Shown one piece after another: positions 11,564 to 20,074 of a stretch of DNA of 64,000 nucleotides. The notes beneath the pieces are model-generated. The model saw only the letters and a list, made by a program, of their open reading frames with translations. It did not search any database and was not told the origin of the DNA. The stretch is from Gallionellaceae bacterium (lineage in GTDB: Bacteria > Pseudomonadota > Gammaproteobacteria > Burkholderiales > Gallionellaceae), in NCBI GenBank assembly GCA_030834965.1, contig JAUQWW010000014.1, forward strand, positions 1 through 64,000, in the 5' to 3' direction. Positions within the stretch are counted from its first letter, which is position 1. Each line of letters starts with the position of its first letter. The position numbers and the translations under genes are program-made.

Positions 11564-12070
11564 ATGAAGCCGATGCGCACCACGCTGCTGCTTATGCTTA
11601 CCTTGCTGCTGTGCGCCTGCAGTTTCCACCTGCGCGGGAAGAATACGTTGCCGGTCGATAAGCTCTACGTGCGGACGACCAACGAGTTTTCCCTGTTCAT
11701 TGTCGAACTGAAGCATGCGCTGGAGGTAAACGGTGCGCAGATCACCGACACACCCGAGGAGGCGCAGCTGACGCTGCACATCGTTTCCGAGGTATTGGAC
11801 AAGCAAATTCTTTCATTGAGCGGTGGCGGCCGCGTGCGTGAATACCGGTTGATATACCGCGTCTCGCTGCGCGCTTATGATCCGAATCAGCAGGAGTGGC
11901 TTGCCGCATCCGAAATCGTTCTGCGGCGCGATTTTTCCTACGATGACTCGCAGATTCTTTCCAAGGAACAGGAAGAAAACCTGCTGCAAAAGAACTTGCG
12001 CAGCGACGCAGTGGATCAGGTGTTGCGCCGCCTGGTCCATGCCAGGCCGCCGCAACCCTCCCCATCATGA
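11564..12070 (+). CDS. lptE: LPS assembly lipoprotein LptE
   Basis: 168 residues. Lipoprotein signal peptide with the lipobox ending LLLCACSFHLRG, the invariant start of mature LptE (SFHLRG). LptE plugs the LptD barrel in the outer membrane and helps place lipopolysaccharide on the cell surface. The LREY...RVSLRAYD and DDSQILSKEQEE segments match the family. It follows leuS by 19 bases and precedes holA by 16, the standard leuS-lptE-holA order of beta- and gammaproteobacteria, so the three are probably cotranscribed. Two ATGs (codons 1 and 4) could start it. Confidence 0.93.
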   Translation: MKPMRTTLLLMLTLLLCACSFHLRGKNTLPVDKLYVRTTNEFSLFIVELKHALEVNGAQITDTPEEAQLTLHIVSEVLDKQILSLSGGGRVREYRLIYRVSLRAYDPNQQEWLAASEIVLRRDFSYDDSQILSKEQEENLLQKNLRSDAVDQVLRRLVHARPPQPSPS

Positions 12071-12086
12071 AGCACTCCCGTTCGCC

Positions 12087-13100
12087 ATGAAACTCTCCAG
12101 CGAAGACCTGACACGCCATCTCGCCCAGGGGCTTGCACCGCTGTATGTCGTTCACGGCGAGGCTTTGCTGCTGGCCATTGAGGCGGCCGATGCCATCCGT
12201 GCCGCCGCACGCGCAGCAGAGTATGTCGAGCGCGAAGTGATGATCGTCGAGCAGGGATTCAAGTGGGCAGAGCTGCGCAACAGCGCGCAAAGCCTGTCGC
12301 TGTTCTCCACGCGCAAACTGGTGGATCTGCGCATCCCGTCCGGCAAGCCCGGCGTGGAAGGGGCGCAGGCCTTGCAGGATTATTGCCAGCAACTGAACGC
12401 CGACACGGTTACGCTGATATCGCTGCCGCGCCTGGACAAGACCGCGCAGAACAGCAAATGGTTTACCGCGCTGGCCGAGCATGGCGCGGTCATCGCAGCC
12501 GAGGAAATCGCGCTGAATGCGCTGCCGGCATGGATTTCAGGCCGATTGAAACGGCAGGGCCAATCCGCCGACCGTGACACGCTGGCTTTTCTTGCCGAGC
12601 GCGTGGAAGGCAACCTGCTGGCGGCTTTTCAGGAAATCCAGAAGCTCGCGCTGCTGTTTCCCGCAGGGCCTTTGTCCTTCGAGCAGGTGAAAGACGCGGT
12701 GATGGATGTGGCGCGCTATGACGTATTCAAGCTGTCCGAGGCCATGCTTGCTGGGGATGCCGCACGCTTCGCGCGCATTCTCGACGGCTTGCGCGCGGAA
12801 GGCACCGCCACCGTGCTGATTCTGTGGGCACTGGCCGAAGATATTCGCACACTGGGCAAGGTGTTGCGCAACATGCAGCACAATGGCAACCTGGCTTCCG
12901 CGCTGCGCGACGCGCGTGTATGGGGCGTGCGCCAGAAGCTGATGGAGCGCGCGGTGCGCCGCTTCAATCCGGCGATAGCGGAGCGCGCATTGCGCCAGGC
13001 CGCACATGTCGACAAGGTGGTGAAAGGCTTGCGCCGCGGCGATGTGTGGGACGAATTGTTGCAGCTGGGCATGCGCTGTGCGCGAGCGGGGGAGGCATGA
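12087..13100 (+). CDS. holA: DNA polymerase III delta subunit
   Basis: 337 residues from the ATG at 12087 (MKLSSEDLTRHL). The open frame extends further upstream through lptE in another frame and is not used. HolA is part of the clamp-loader complex and opens the beta sliding clamp. Family features are PLYVVHGEALLLAIEAADAI near the N-terminus (delta's degenerate P-loop region), the LSLFSTRKLVDLRIP segment that docks on the clamp, and a helical collar domain at the C-terminus (ARDARVWGVRQKLMERAVRR). The stop overlaps the cutA start as ATGA. Confidence 0.93.
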   Translation: MKLSSEDLTRHLAQGLAPLYVVHGEALLLAIEAADAIRAAARAAEYVEREVMIVEQGFKWAELRNSAQSLSLFSTRKLVDLRIPSGKPGVEGAQALQDYCQQLNADTVTLISLPRLDKTAQNSKWFTALAEHGAVIAAEEIALNALPAWISGRLKRQGQSADRDTLAFLAERVEGNLLAAFQEIQKLALLFPAGPLSFEQVKDAVMDVARYDVFKLSEAMLAGDAARFARILDGLRAEGTATVLILWALAEDIRTLGKVLRNMQHNGNLASALRDARVWGVRQKLMERAVRRFNPAIAERALRQAAHVDKVVKGLRRGDVWDELLQLGMRCARAGEA

Positions 13101-13501
13101 GCGACGAAGAGGTATTGTTGGTGCTTACCAACCTGCCGGACCGCGACAGCGCGCAGCGCATTGCGCTGGTGCTGATCGAAGACCGCGCCGCCGCATGCGT
13201 GAACATCCTGACTGAATGCAGTTCGATTTATCGCTGGAAAGGCAGAACGGAAACGGCCAGCGAAGTCCCCCTGCTGATCAAGACCACGCGCGCCGCCTAT
13301 CCACGCCTTGAAGCCACCATCCGCGCAAACCATCCTTACGAACTTCCCGAGATCATCGCTGTCTCTGTTAATGCAGGCCTTCCCGGCTATCTGCAATGGG
13401 TCGCGCAAGAAACGTCGTCAGCCCCTTCCGGCACCACCTCCCAAGAGGAAGCGCTCGGGGTAAAATCCGCCAATCATGTAGTCAACACCGGCAAGATATG
13501 A
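13097..13501 (+). CDS. cutA: Divalent-cation tolerance protein CutA
   Basis: 134 residues. The ATG at 13097 overlaps the holA TGA. Core CutA1 motifs are present: LVLTNLPDRDSAQRIA, RAAACVNIL, SIYRWKG, EVPLLIKTT and HPYELPEIIAV. CutA forms very stable trimers and is tied to copper tolerance and, in some bacteria, to cytochrome c biogenesis. The usual fold ends near LQWVAQET; about 25 extra C-terminal residues follow (SSAPSGTTSQEE and on). The stop TGA overlaps the dsbD ATG, so cutA and dsbD are coupled, a common pairing in proteobacteria. Confidence 0.92.
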   Translation: MSDEEVLLVLTNLPDRDSAQRIALVLIEDRAAACVNILTECSSIYRWKGRTETASEVPLLIKTTRAAYPRLEATIRANHPYELPEIIAVSVNAGLPGYLQWVAQETSSAPSGTTSQEEALGVKSANHVVNTGKI

Positions 13502-15378
13502 AAACCATCCGCTTCTTATTGCTGTTATTGTTGTGCCTTGCTCCGCTATCGCATGCGGAGGGATTCCTCGACAGACTGCCGCGTCTGGGCGGCGCCAAAC
13601 AACCCACGTTCCTTCCCCCGGATCAGGCATTCGGGCTGGATGTCATTGCGCGCGATGGCAATACGCTGATCGCCAGCCTCAGAATCACGCCGGGCTATTA
13701 CCTTTACCGTGACAAGACCACCTTCAGCCTTGCGGGCGATGCCGCAAAAACCACGGGCATCAAGATTTCCAATCTGGCCATGCCCAAAGGGGAGCTAAAA
13801 AAAGACCCCAATTTTGGCGACATACTGGTGTTTCACCAGTCGTTCCAGACCGAGATCACATTGGAGCGCAAAGACAGTGCGCCACAAAACATCCTGCTTG
13901 ATGCGAGCTATCAGGGTTGCAGCGACAAAGGCCTGTGCTACCCGCCCATCAACAAGCAGATCAGCATTGCGCTGCCGGCAGCCGCCGCAGCCAGCGCACT
14001 TTCCGCAACAACAGCGGAAGCAGCCACACCCGTGCCGCCTGCGGCGCAGGCGGGGCAGCCCGTTGCCGACAGCCAGAATTCCCCCAATGAAAATACGCGT
14101 ATTGCCAGATTGTTCAAGCAGGGCAGTTTCTGGCTGATCATATCGTTCTTCTTCGGCGCCGGCCTGCTGCTCGCCTTTACCCCATGCGTATTCCCGATGG
14201 TACCCATTCTTTCCGGCATCATTGTCGGCCGCGGCCACAAGATCACTCATATGCATGGCTTCATCCTGTCGCTGGCCTATGTGCTCGGCATGGCGCTGAC
14301 TTATGCCGCAGTCGGCGTGGCAGCAGGATTGTCCGGCACGCTGCTGTCAAATGCACTGCAGACGCCATGGGTGCTGGGCACCTTTGCCGGGATATTCGTG
14401 CTGCTGTCCCTGTCCATGTTCGGTTTCTACGAACTGCAACTGCCCACCGCCCTGCAAGGCCGCCTCACCGACACCAGCAACAAGCTGCATGGCGGGCATC
14501 TCAGCGGTGTGTTCGTGATGGGCGCGTTGTCCGCCATCATCGTCGGCCCCTGCGTTGCCGCTCCGCTGGCTGGCGCGTTGCTGTATATCGGGCAGACGCG
14601 CGACGCATTCCTCGGCGGCTCCGCGCTGTTCTCCATGTCGCTGGGCATGGGCGTGCCGCTGCTATTGATCGGTGCATCCGCCGGAACGCTGCTGCCTAAA
14701 GCCGGCGCTTGGATGGAGTCGGTGAAGCGATTCTTCGGCGTGCTGTTGCTGGCGGTTGCCATCTGGATGATCGCATCGCTGATCCCGGTCAGCGTGCAAA
14801 TGCTGCTGTGGGCAGCGCTGCTGATCCTGTCCTCCGTGCACCTGCATGCGCTGGACGCGCTCCCGCACAATGCCGGAGGCTGGCACAGACTATGGAAAGG
14901 CATCGGGCTCATCGCCCTGCTGCTCGGCATTGCCTATCTCATCGGCGCGCTTTCCGGTGCACGCGACATTCTCCGCCCGCTGGGGGCAGTCGGCAGCATT
15001 CAGGCGGAAGCGCCTGCGGGGCTCCAGTTTGTGCGCGTGAAGAATGTCGCGGAACTGGATGCGCGCATCGCCGATGCAAAAGGCAAGACCGTGATGCTGG
15101 ATTTCTATGCCGACTGGTGCGTGTCATGCAAGGAAATGGAGCGCTACACGTTCTCCGATGCCAAGGTCCAAGCCCGCCTGAAAAACGCCGTGCTGTTGCA
15201 GGCCGATGTCACCGCCAACAACGAAGATGATAAGGCGCTGCTGAAACGCTTTGAATTGTTCGGCCCGCCCGCCATCCTGTTTTTCGATGCCCAGGCGCGC
15301 GAGCGGGGCGACCATCGCGTGATTGGATACCAGAATGCGGAATCCTTCCTGAATACACTGAGCAGCGTGCAACTGTAA
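13498..15378 (+). CDS. dsbD: Thiol:disulfide interchange protein DsbD
   Basis: 626 residues. Signal peptide (MKTIRFLLLLLLCLAPLSHA), then the periplasmic alpha domain with the redox pair in GCSDKGLCYPP. The eight-helix beta domain carries its two catalytic cysteines in FTPCVFPMVP and VGPCVAAPLAGAL. The C-terminal gamma domain is thioredoxin-like, with CVSC in DWCVSCKEMERYTF. It carries electrons from cytoplasmic thioredoxin to periplasmic DsbC and the cytochrome c maturation system, which fits a cell with c-type cytochromes. All six catalytic cysteines are present. Coupled to cutA by an ATGA overlap. Confidence 0.95.
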   Translation: MKTIRFLLLLLLCLAPLSHAEGFLDRLPRLGGAKQPTFLPPDQAFGLDVIARDGNTLIASLRITPGYYLYRDKTTFSLAGDAAKTTGIKISNLAMPKGELKKDPNFGDILVFHQSFQTEITLERKDSAPQNILLDASYQGCSDKGLCYPPINKQISIALPAAAAASALSATTAEAATPVPPAAQAGQPVADSQNSPNENTRIARLFKQGSFWLIISFFFGAGLLLAFTPCVFPMVPILSGIIVGRGHKITHMHGFILSLAYVLGMALTYAAVGVAAGLSGTLLSNALQTPWVLGTFAGIFVLLSLSMFGFYELQLPTALQGRLTDTSNKLHGGHLSGVFVMGALSAIIVGPCVAAPLAGALLYIGQTRDAFLGGSALFSMSLGMGVPLLLIGASAGTLLPKAGAWMESVKRFFGVLLLAVAIWMIASLIPVSVQMLLWAALLILSSVHLHALDALPHNAGGWHRLWKGIGLIALLLGIAYLIGALSGARDILRPLGAVGSIQAEAPAGLQFVRVKNVAELDARIADAKGKTVMLDFYADWCVSCKEMERYTFSDAKVQARLKNAVLLQADVTANNEDDKALLKRFELFGPPAILFFDAQARERGDHRVIGYQNAESFLNTLSSVQL

Positions 15379-15436
15379 GCAGCCACCCCCTTTAATCCCG
15401 CCGGGGCATGATGCCTGCGGATTTGACGAGGAAGCC

Positions 15437-15805
15437 ATGTCAGACCTCAACGACCCAAGGGTTTTCTTTGCCGCCGAACGGACGCTCCTCGCCTGGAACC
15501 GCACCAGCCTTGCGTTGATGGCGTTCGGGTTTGTTATCGAACGCTTCGGCCTGTTCGTGTCTATCCTCCTCCCCCAACATGCACACCCGATGCAGCGCGG
15601 CATTTCATTCTGGACGGGTCTGGCTTTTGTCCTGCTGGGTGCATGGGTTGCCGCGTACTCGACCGAGCAATACCGCAAGGTGCTCAAAACACTGAAGCCG
15701 ATTGAAATCCCGGAAGGCTACAGGGTTAATCCGGGAGTGATTACCAATCTGATGGTTGCTGCTCTGGGAATCGTTTTGGCAATATATTTCTTTCAAGGCG
15801 TTTAA
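15437..15805 (+). CDS. DUF202 / YidH-family membrane protein
   Basis: 122 residues with three predicted TM helices (LALMAFGFVIERFGLFV, GISFWTGLAFVLLGAWVAA, LMVAALGIVLAIYFFQGV). The N-terminal ARERT-like motif FFAAERTLLAWNRTSLALMA defines the DUF202 family of inner-membrane proteins. The family has no assigned biochemical role; YidH of E. coli is one member and the domain also occurs in the eukaryotic VTC complex. It follows dsbD by 58 bases with its own ribosome site (GAGGAAG) and may be cotranscribed. Confidence 0.85.
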   Translation: MSDLNDPRVFFAAERTLLAWNRTSLALMAFGFVIERFGLFVSILLPQHAHPMQRGISFWTGLAFVLLGAWVAAYSTEQYRKVLKTLKPIEIPEGYRVNPGVITNLMVAALGIVLAIYFFQGV

Positions 15806-15882
15806 TCACGCCATGTACGTCCGGTTAGATAATTTCAGCGAAAATCTGGACATTTCGCCCTAATTTGCGGCAAAATGCTCGA

Positions 15883-16320
15883 ATGAAAAACATTCTGGTA
15901 TTGCATGGACCCAACCTGAACCTGCTCGGCAGCCGCGAGCCGGATGTGTATGGCCGCGTCACGTTGGACGAAATTAACCAGAAGTTGCAGCAATTAGCGC
16001 AAAAAAATGGTGCGACTCTCCAGCACTTCCAGAGCAACGCCGAATCTGCGCTGGTCGACCGCGTACAACTGGCGCGCCAGGATGGCACTGGCTTCATTAT
16101 CATCAACCCTGCTGCCTTCACACACACCAGTGTGGCGCTGCGTGACGCACTGGCAGCGGTCGCCATACCGTTTATCGAAGTTCACCTTTCAAATGTGTTT
16201 GCACGCGAGCCGTTCCGCAAGGAATCCTATTTTTCCGATCTTGCCGTCGGCGTCATCAGCGGCTTGGGTGCAACCGGTTATGAACTCGCGGTGCAATACG
16301 CGCTGCAACATTCCAGTTAG
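15883..16320 (+). CDS. aroQ: 3-dehydroquinate dehydratase, type II
   Basis: 145 residues from the ATG at 15883; a longer frame from 15865 lacks a proper start. Third step of the shikimate pathway, converting 3-dehydroquinate to 3-dehydroshikimate. Type II signature at the N-terminus is [17 protein letters not shown], whose loop holds the catalytic Arg and Tyr. Then [11 protein letters not shown], the [16 protein letters not shown] segment with the catalytic His, and [14 protein letters not shown]. In the substrate loop NPAAF replaces the more usual NPAAY. It precedes accB by 9 bases, the normal aroQ-accB-accC order. Confidence 0.95.
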   Translation: MKNILVLHGPNLNLLGSREPDVYGRVTLDEINQKLQQLAQKNGATLQHFQSNAESALVDRVQLARQDGTGFIIINPAAFTHTSVALRDALAAVAIPFIEVHLSNVFAREPFRKESYFSDLAVGVISGLGATGYELAVQYALQHSS

Positions 16321-16329
16321 GAGCTAACC

Positions 16330-16782
16330 ATGGATTTACGCAAACTCAAAACCCTGATCGAACTGGTGGAAAGCTCCGGCATCGCTGAGCTGGAAATCAG
16401 CGAAGGCGAAGAACGCGTACGTATCACGCGCTCCCCCGCCGCAACCGCAACGCAGCAGGTTTATGCTGCGCCGCAGCAGCAGATTGCTGTATCCGCCCCA
16501 CCGCCTGTTGCTGCACCTGCAGAAGCTGCCAAGCCCGCCGAACCGGAAGGCCATGTGGTGAAATCGCCCATGGTCGGCAGTTTTTACCGCTGCCCTTCGC
16601 CAGGCTCCAAATCCTTTGTGGAATTAGGCCAAAGCGTGAACGCAGGCGATACCCTATGCATCATCGAGGCCATGAAACTGCTCAATGAAATCGAGGCCGA
16701 CCAAAGTGGCATCATCAAGGCCATCCTGGTGGAGAACGGACAGGCTGTTGAATTTGGCCAGCCCCTCTTCATTATCGGTTAA
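16330..16782 (+). CDS. accB: Acetyl-CoA carboxylase biotin carboxyl carrier protein
   Basis: 150 residues. N-terminal helical part ([20 protein letters not shown]), an Ala/Pro/Gln-rich flexible linker at about 38-75, then the biotinyl domain with the BCCP thumb ([16 protein letters not shown]). The biotinylated lysine is K116 in EAMKLLNEI. It carries the carboxyl group between AccC and AccAD in fatty acid synthesis. RBS GGAG lies just upstream. Followed by accC, with which it forms the standard operon. Confidence 0.97.
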   Translation: MDLRKLKTLIELVESSGIAELEISEGEERVRITRSPAATATQQVYAAPQQQIAVSAPPPVAAPAEAAKPAEPEGHVVKSPMVGSFYRCPSPGSKSFVELGQSVNAGDTLCIIEAMKLLNEIEADQSGIIKAILVENGQAVEFGQPLFIIG

Positions 16783-16889
16783 TCATGTTTGAAAAAAAGC
16801 CGCGCGCAGACCAAGGTGACAGCACACCCCAGGAGAGCTTGCTGAAGCGCGGAATCCTGCGTGTAGCATCCAAGCCGGAGCCTATTCCC

Positions 16890-18242
16890 ATGTTCGAAAA
16901 AATTCTGATCGCCAATCGCGGCGAGATCGCCCTGAGAATTCAGCGCGCCTGCCGCGAAATGGGCATCAAAACCGTAGCCGTCCATTCCGAGGCAGACGCA
17001 GACGCAAAATACGTCAAGCTTGCCGATGAGTCGGTATGCATCGGCCCTGCCCCTTCATCACAAAGCTACCTGAACATCCCGGCCATCATCAGCGCAGCGG
17101 AAGTCACCGATGCGCAGGCCATCCACCCCGGTTACGGATTTCTTTCGGAGAACGCCGATTTTGCCGAGCGCGTGGAAAAGAGCGGCTTCGTGTTCATCGG
17201 CCCGCGCCCCGAAACCATCCGCATGATGGGCGACAAGGTCACTGCCAAACTCACCATGAAAAAGGCCGGCGTGCCCTGCGTGCCTGGTGTGGACGGCGCG
17301 CTGCCGGAAAATCCGGCCGAGATCGTCAAGATCGCCCGCAGCATCGGCTATCCCGTCATCATCAAGGCTTCCGGCGGTGGCGGCGGGCGCGGCATGCGTG
17401 TGGTGCACACCGAAGCCGCGCTGCTCAATGCCGTAACCATGACGCGCAGCGAAGCGCAGGCTGCATTCAACAACCCCATGGTGTACATGGAAAAGTTTCT
17501 GGAGAATCCGCGCCACATCGAGTTTCAGGTTCTGGCCGACTCCTACGGCAATGCCGTGTACCTGGGCGAACGCGACTGCTCGATGCAGCGCCGCCACCAG
17601 AAAATCATCGAGGAGGCACCTGCGGCGCTGCTCAATCCGCGCCTGCGCAACAAGATCGGTGAGCGCTGCGCCGAAGCCTGCCGCAAGATCGGCTATCGCG
17701 GCGCGGGCACTTTCGAGTTCCTTTTTGAGAACAACGAGTTCTACTTCATCGAGATGAACACGCGCGTACAGGTGGAACATCCGGTCAGCGAAATGATCAC
17801 CGGCATCGACATCGTGCAGCAGCAGATACACATCGCGGCCGGCGAAAAACTCACCCTGCGCCAGCGCGACATCGAGTTCAAGGGCCACGCCATTGAATGC
17901 CGCATCAATGCCGAACATCCCTACAAGTTCACGCCCTCCCCCGGCCGCATCACGACCTGGCATCCGCCGGGCGGCCCCGGCATACGCGTCGATTCGCACG
18001 TGTACGCCAATTACTTCGTGCCGCCGCATTACGACTCCATGATCGGCAAGATTATCGCCTATGGCGACACGCGCGAGCAGGCCATGGCGCGCATGCGCAT
18101 CGCGCTGGCAGAGATGGCAGTGGAAGGCATAGAGACCAACATTCCGCTGCATCAGGAACTGATGGTGGATGCCGCTTTCCTGCGCGGCGGCACCAGCATC
18201 CACTACCTGGAACACAAGCTCGCCGAACGTTCCAAAGGCTAA
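16890..18242 (+). CDS. accC: Acetyl-CoA carboxylase, biotin carboxylase subunit
   Basis: 450 residues from the ATG at 16890 ([17 protein letters not shown]), the length and start of E. coli AccC. It carboxylates biotin on AccB using ATP and bicarbonate. ATP-grasp features include [15 protein letters not shown], the [17 protein letters not shown] segment, the [12 protein letters not shown] strand and the [14 protein letters not shown] motif. The same reading frame is open back to another ATG at 16785, whose first codons (MFEKK) echo the real start. That 35-residue extension (16785-16889) would be atypical for the family. GGAG about 9 bases before 16890 favours the shorter protein. Confidence 0.95.
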   Translation: MFEKILIANRGEIALRIQRACREMGIKTVAVHSEADADAKYVKLADESVCIGPAPSSQSYLNIPAIISAAEVTDAQAIHPGYGFLSENADFAERVEKSGFVFIGPRPETIRMMGDKVTAKLTMKKAGVPCVPGVDGALPENPAEIVKIARSIGYPVIIKASGGGGGRGMRVVHTEAALLNAVTMTRSEAQAAFNNPMVYMEKFLENPRHIEFQVLADSYGNAVYLGERDCSMQRRHQKIIEEAPAALLNPRLRNKIGERCAEACRKIGYRGAGTFEFLFENNEFYFIEMNTRVQVEHPVSEMITGIDIVQQQIHIAAGEKLTLRQRDIEFKGHAIECRINAEHPYKFTPSPGRITTWHPPGGPGIRVDSHVYANYFVPPHYDSMIGKIIAYGDTREQAMARMRIALAEMAVEGIETNIPLHQELMVDAAFLRGGTSIHYLEHKLAERSKG

Positions 18243-18254
18243 GGCGGCATTCAT

Positions 18255-19145
18255 ATGGCCTGGCTCACATTGACCGTGAACGCAGATGCGCAACACGCGG
18301 AAGCGCTGAGCGAGGCCCTGCTGGAACTCGGCGCACTGTCGGTGGACGTGCATGATGCGGATGCCGACACCGCGGATGAGCAGGCGATATTCGGCGAACC
18401 GGGCGAACCACCGCCGCATCTGTGGCCGCACAACCGCGTCACCGCGCTGTTTGCCGAAGATGCGCCAGTAGACGCGATCATGCTGGAAGCGGCGCACGCC
18501 ATCGGGCTGGGACAGCCCCCCTCCTATCGCACCGAAACCCTTGCGGACAACGACTGGGTGCGCCTGACCCAATCACAGTTCGACCCCATCCGCATTTCGC
18601 AGCGCTTGTGGATCGTGCCGACCTGGCACACCCCATCGGACCCTGCAGCCATCAACATCATTCTCGATCCGGGGCTGGCCTTCGGAACCGGCAGCCATCC
18701 CACCACCCGCCTGTGCCTGCGCTGGCTGGATGCCAACATCAAAGGCGGCGAAACCGTTCTGGACTATGGCTGTGGCTCCGGCATCCTCGCCATTGCCGCG
18801 CTCAAGCTGGGTGCAGGCGGCGCCATCGGGATCGATGTGGATGCACAGGCCGTGCAGTCCAGCCGCGACAATGCAGCCGCGAACGACGTGGCGGCGCAAT
18901 TCTATTTGCCCGATGACGCGCCAAAAATGCAGGCAGACATTGTCGTCGCCAATATCCTCACCAATCCGCTCAAGGTGCTCGCTCCGCTGCTCGCGGGCGC
19001 GACCCGGCAGGGCGGGCAGATCGTTCTGTCCGGCATACTGAGCGAACAGGCGGAAGATGTGATGAAGGTCTATGCGGAATGGTTTGAAATCGAGCCACCC
19101 GTCATGGAGGAAGGCTGGGCATGCCTGTCCGGAGTGAAACGATGA
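18255..19145 (+). CDS. prmA: Ribosomal protein L11 methyltransferase
   Basis: 296 residues. N-terminal L11-binding domain of about 90 residues (AWLTLTVNADAQHAEALSEA), a linker, and an S-adenosylmethionine-dependent methyltransferase domain. Motifs: LDPGLAFGTGSHPTTRLCL, motif I VLDYGCGSGILAIAALKLG, and the NPPF-type DIVVANILTNPL. It trimethylates lysines and the N-terminus of L11. It follows accC by 12 bases and its stop overlaps the next ATG, forming an accB-accC-prmA-zinc-ribbon operon. Confidence 0.95.
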   Translation: MAWLTLTVNADAQHAEALSEALLELGALSVDVHDADADTADEQAIFGEPGEPPPHLWPHNRVTALFAEDAPVDAIMLEAAHAIGLGQPPSYRTETLADNDWVRLTQSQFDPIRISQRLWIVPTWHTPSDPAAINIILDPGLAFGTGSHPTTRLCLRWLDANIKGGETVLDYGCGSGILAIAALKLGAGGAIGIDVDAQAVQSSRDNAAANDVAAQFYLPDDAPKMQADIVVANILTNPLKVLAPLLAGATRQGGQIVLSGILSEQAEDVMKVYAEWFEIEPPVMEEGWACLSGVKR

Positions 19146-20035
19146 GCGCCATCACCCAATGCCCCGAATGCGGCACCTGCTTCAAGGTCAGCCAGGAGCA
19201 GCTTGAAGTACGTCATGGCCTGGTGCGTTGCGGACGCTGCCAGGCTGTGTTCAACGCCACGGCGCATTTGCATGACGACCAGCCCAGCCCGCAACTGGAC
19301 TTGCCCATCATGCATGAAGAGGTTCCGACACCTTCTGCAAGCAGCAGCGATTCCGCTCCCGAAAAGCATGAGGAGCAAGTTCCCGTCGGCGAGGCAACCA
19401 TTCCCTTTGCGGCACTTACGGCTGAGCCCCAGCCTCCCGCTGAAACGGCCGCCATTGAACAAGAAGAGGCGGCTAAACCCGCCACGCTGGCGCAACCAAT
19501 CACCCTTGCCGAAGGTGCGCTTGAGCACCACCTTGCCGTCCCGAAGAAGAAGAAAAGAAAACGCCGCTGGCCGTGGTTCGTCGGTTGCCTGTTGCTACTG
19601 ATTCTGATGCTGACACAGGCCGCGTATTTTTTCCGCATCGAACTCGCCGCACGCCTGCCCGGCCTCAAGCCAGCACTCATGTCCTATTGTGCGCTGCTCA
19701 AGTGCAGCATCCCGCTGCCGCACAAGATAGACCTGATCAGCATCGAATCCTCGGAGCTGGAAGCAGACCCGGCGCACGCCAATGTCATCACCCTGAACGC
19801 CATACTGCGCAACCATGCGCCCTATGCACAAGCCTATCCCGACCTCGAACTCACATTCACAGACACACAGGACAACTTGGTGGGGCGCCGCACCTTCAAG
19901 CCGGGCAACTATCTCAAACCGTACGATAACGAAAATCAGGGCATGCCCACCAACCGTGAAGTCAGCGTCAAGCTGCACCTCGATACGACCGACCTGAAGC
20001 CGACGGGATACCGGTTGTTTTTGTATTACCCCTAG
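19142..20035 (+). CDS. Zinc-ribbon and DUF3426 membrane protein
   Basis: 297 residues from the ATG at 19142, overlapping the prmA stop; an earlier in-frame ATG at 19121 lies inside prmA. N-terminal MJ0042-type zinc ribbon with two CxxC pairs (CPECGTCFKV and VRCGRCQAVFNA). Then an acidic, Pro/Ala/Glu-rich cytoplasmic linker to about residue 135, a basic KKKKRKRRWPW stop, and one TM (FVGCLLLLILMLTQAAYFF). A periplasmic DUF3426 domain follows (YCALLKCSIPLPHKIDLISI). The family sits next to prmA across betaproteobacteria and its role is not established. The layout suggests a cytoplasmic zinc ribbon tied to a periplasmic domain. Confidence 0.85.
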   Translation: MSAITQCPECGTCFKVSQEQLEVRHGLVRCGRCQAVFNATAHLHDDQPSPQLDLPIMHEEVPTPSASSSDSAPEKHEEQVPVGEATIPFAALTAEPQPPAETAAIEQEEAAKPATLAQPITLAEGALEHHLAVPKKKKRKRRWPWFVGCLLLLILMLTQAAYFFRIELAARLPGLKPALMSYCALLKCSIPLPHKIDLISIESSELEADPAHANVITLNAILRNHAPYAQAYPDLELTFTDTQDNLVGRRTFKPGNYLKPYDNENQGMPTNREVSVKLHLDTTDLKPTGYRLFLYYP

Positions 20036-20074
20036 CAGTACATTGCGTGGATGGCGCCGTGGGACGCCACCTTT

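Noticed and set aside
17058-18572. 504-codon open frame on the minus strand opposite accC and prmA
   Set aside because: Antisense shadow of well-conserved genes; no family resemblance.
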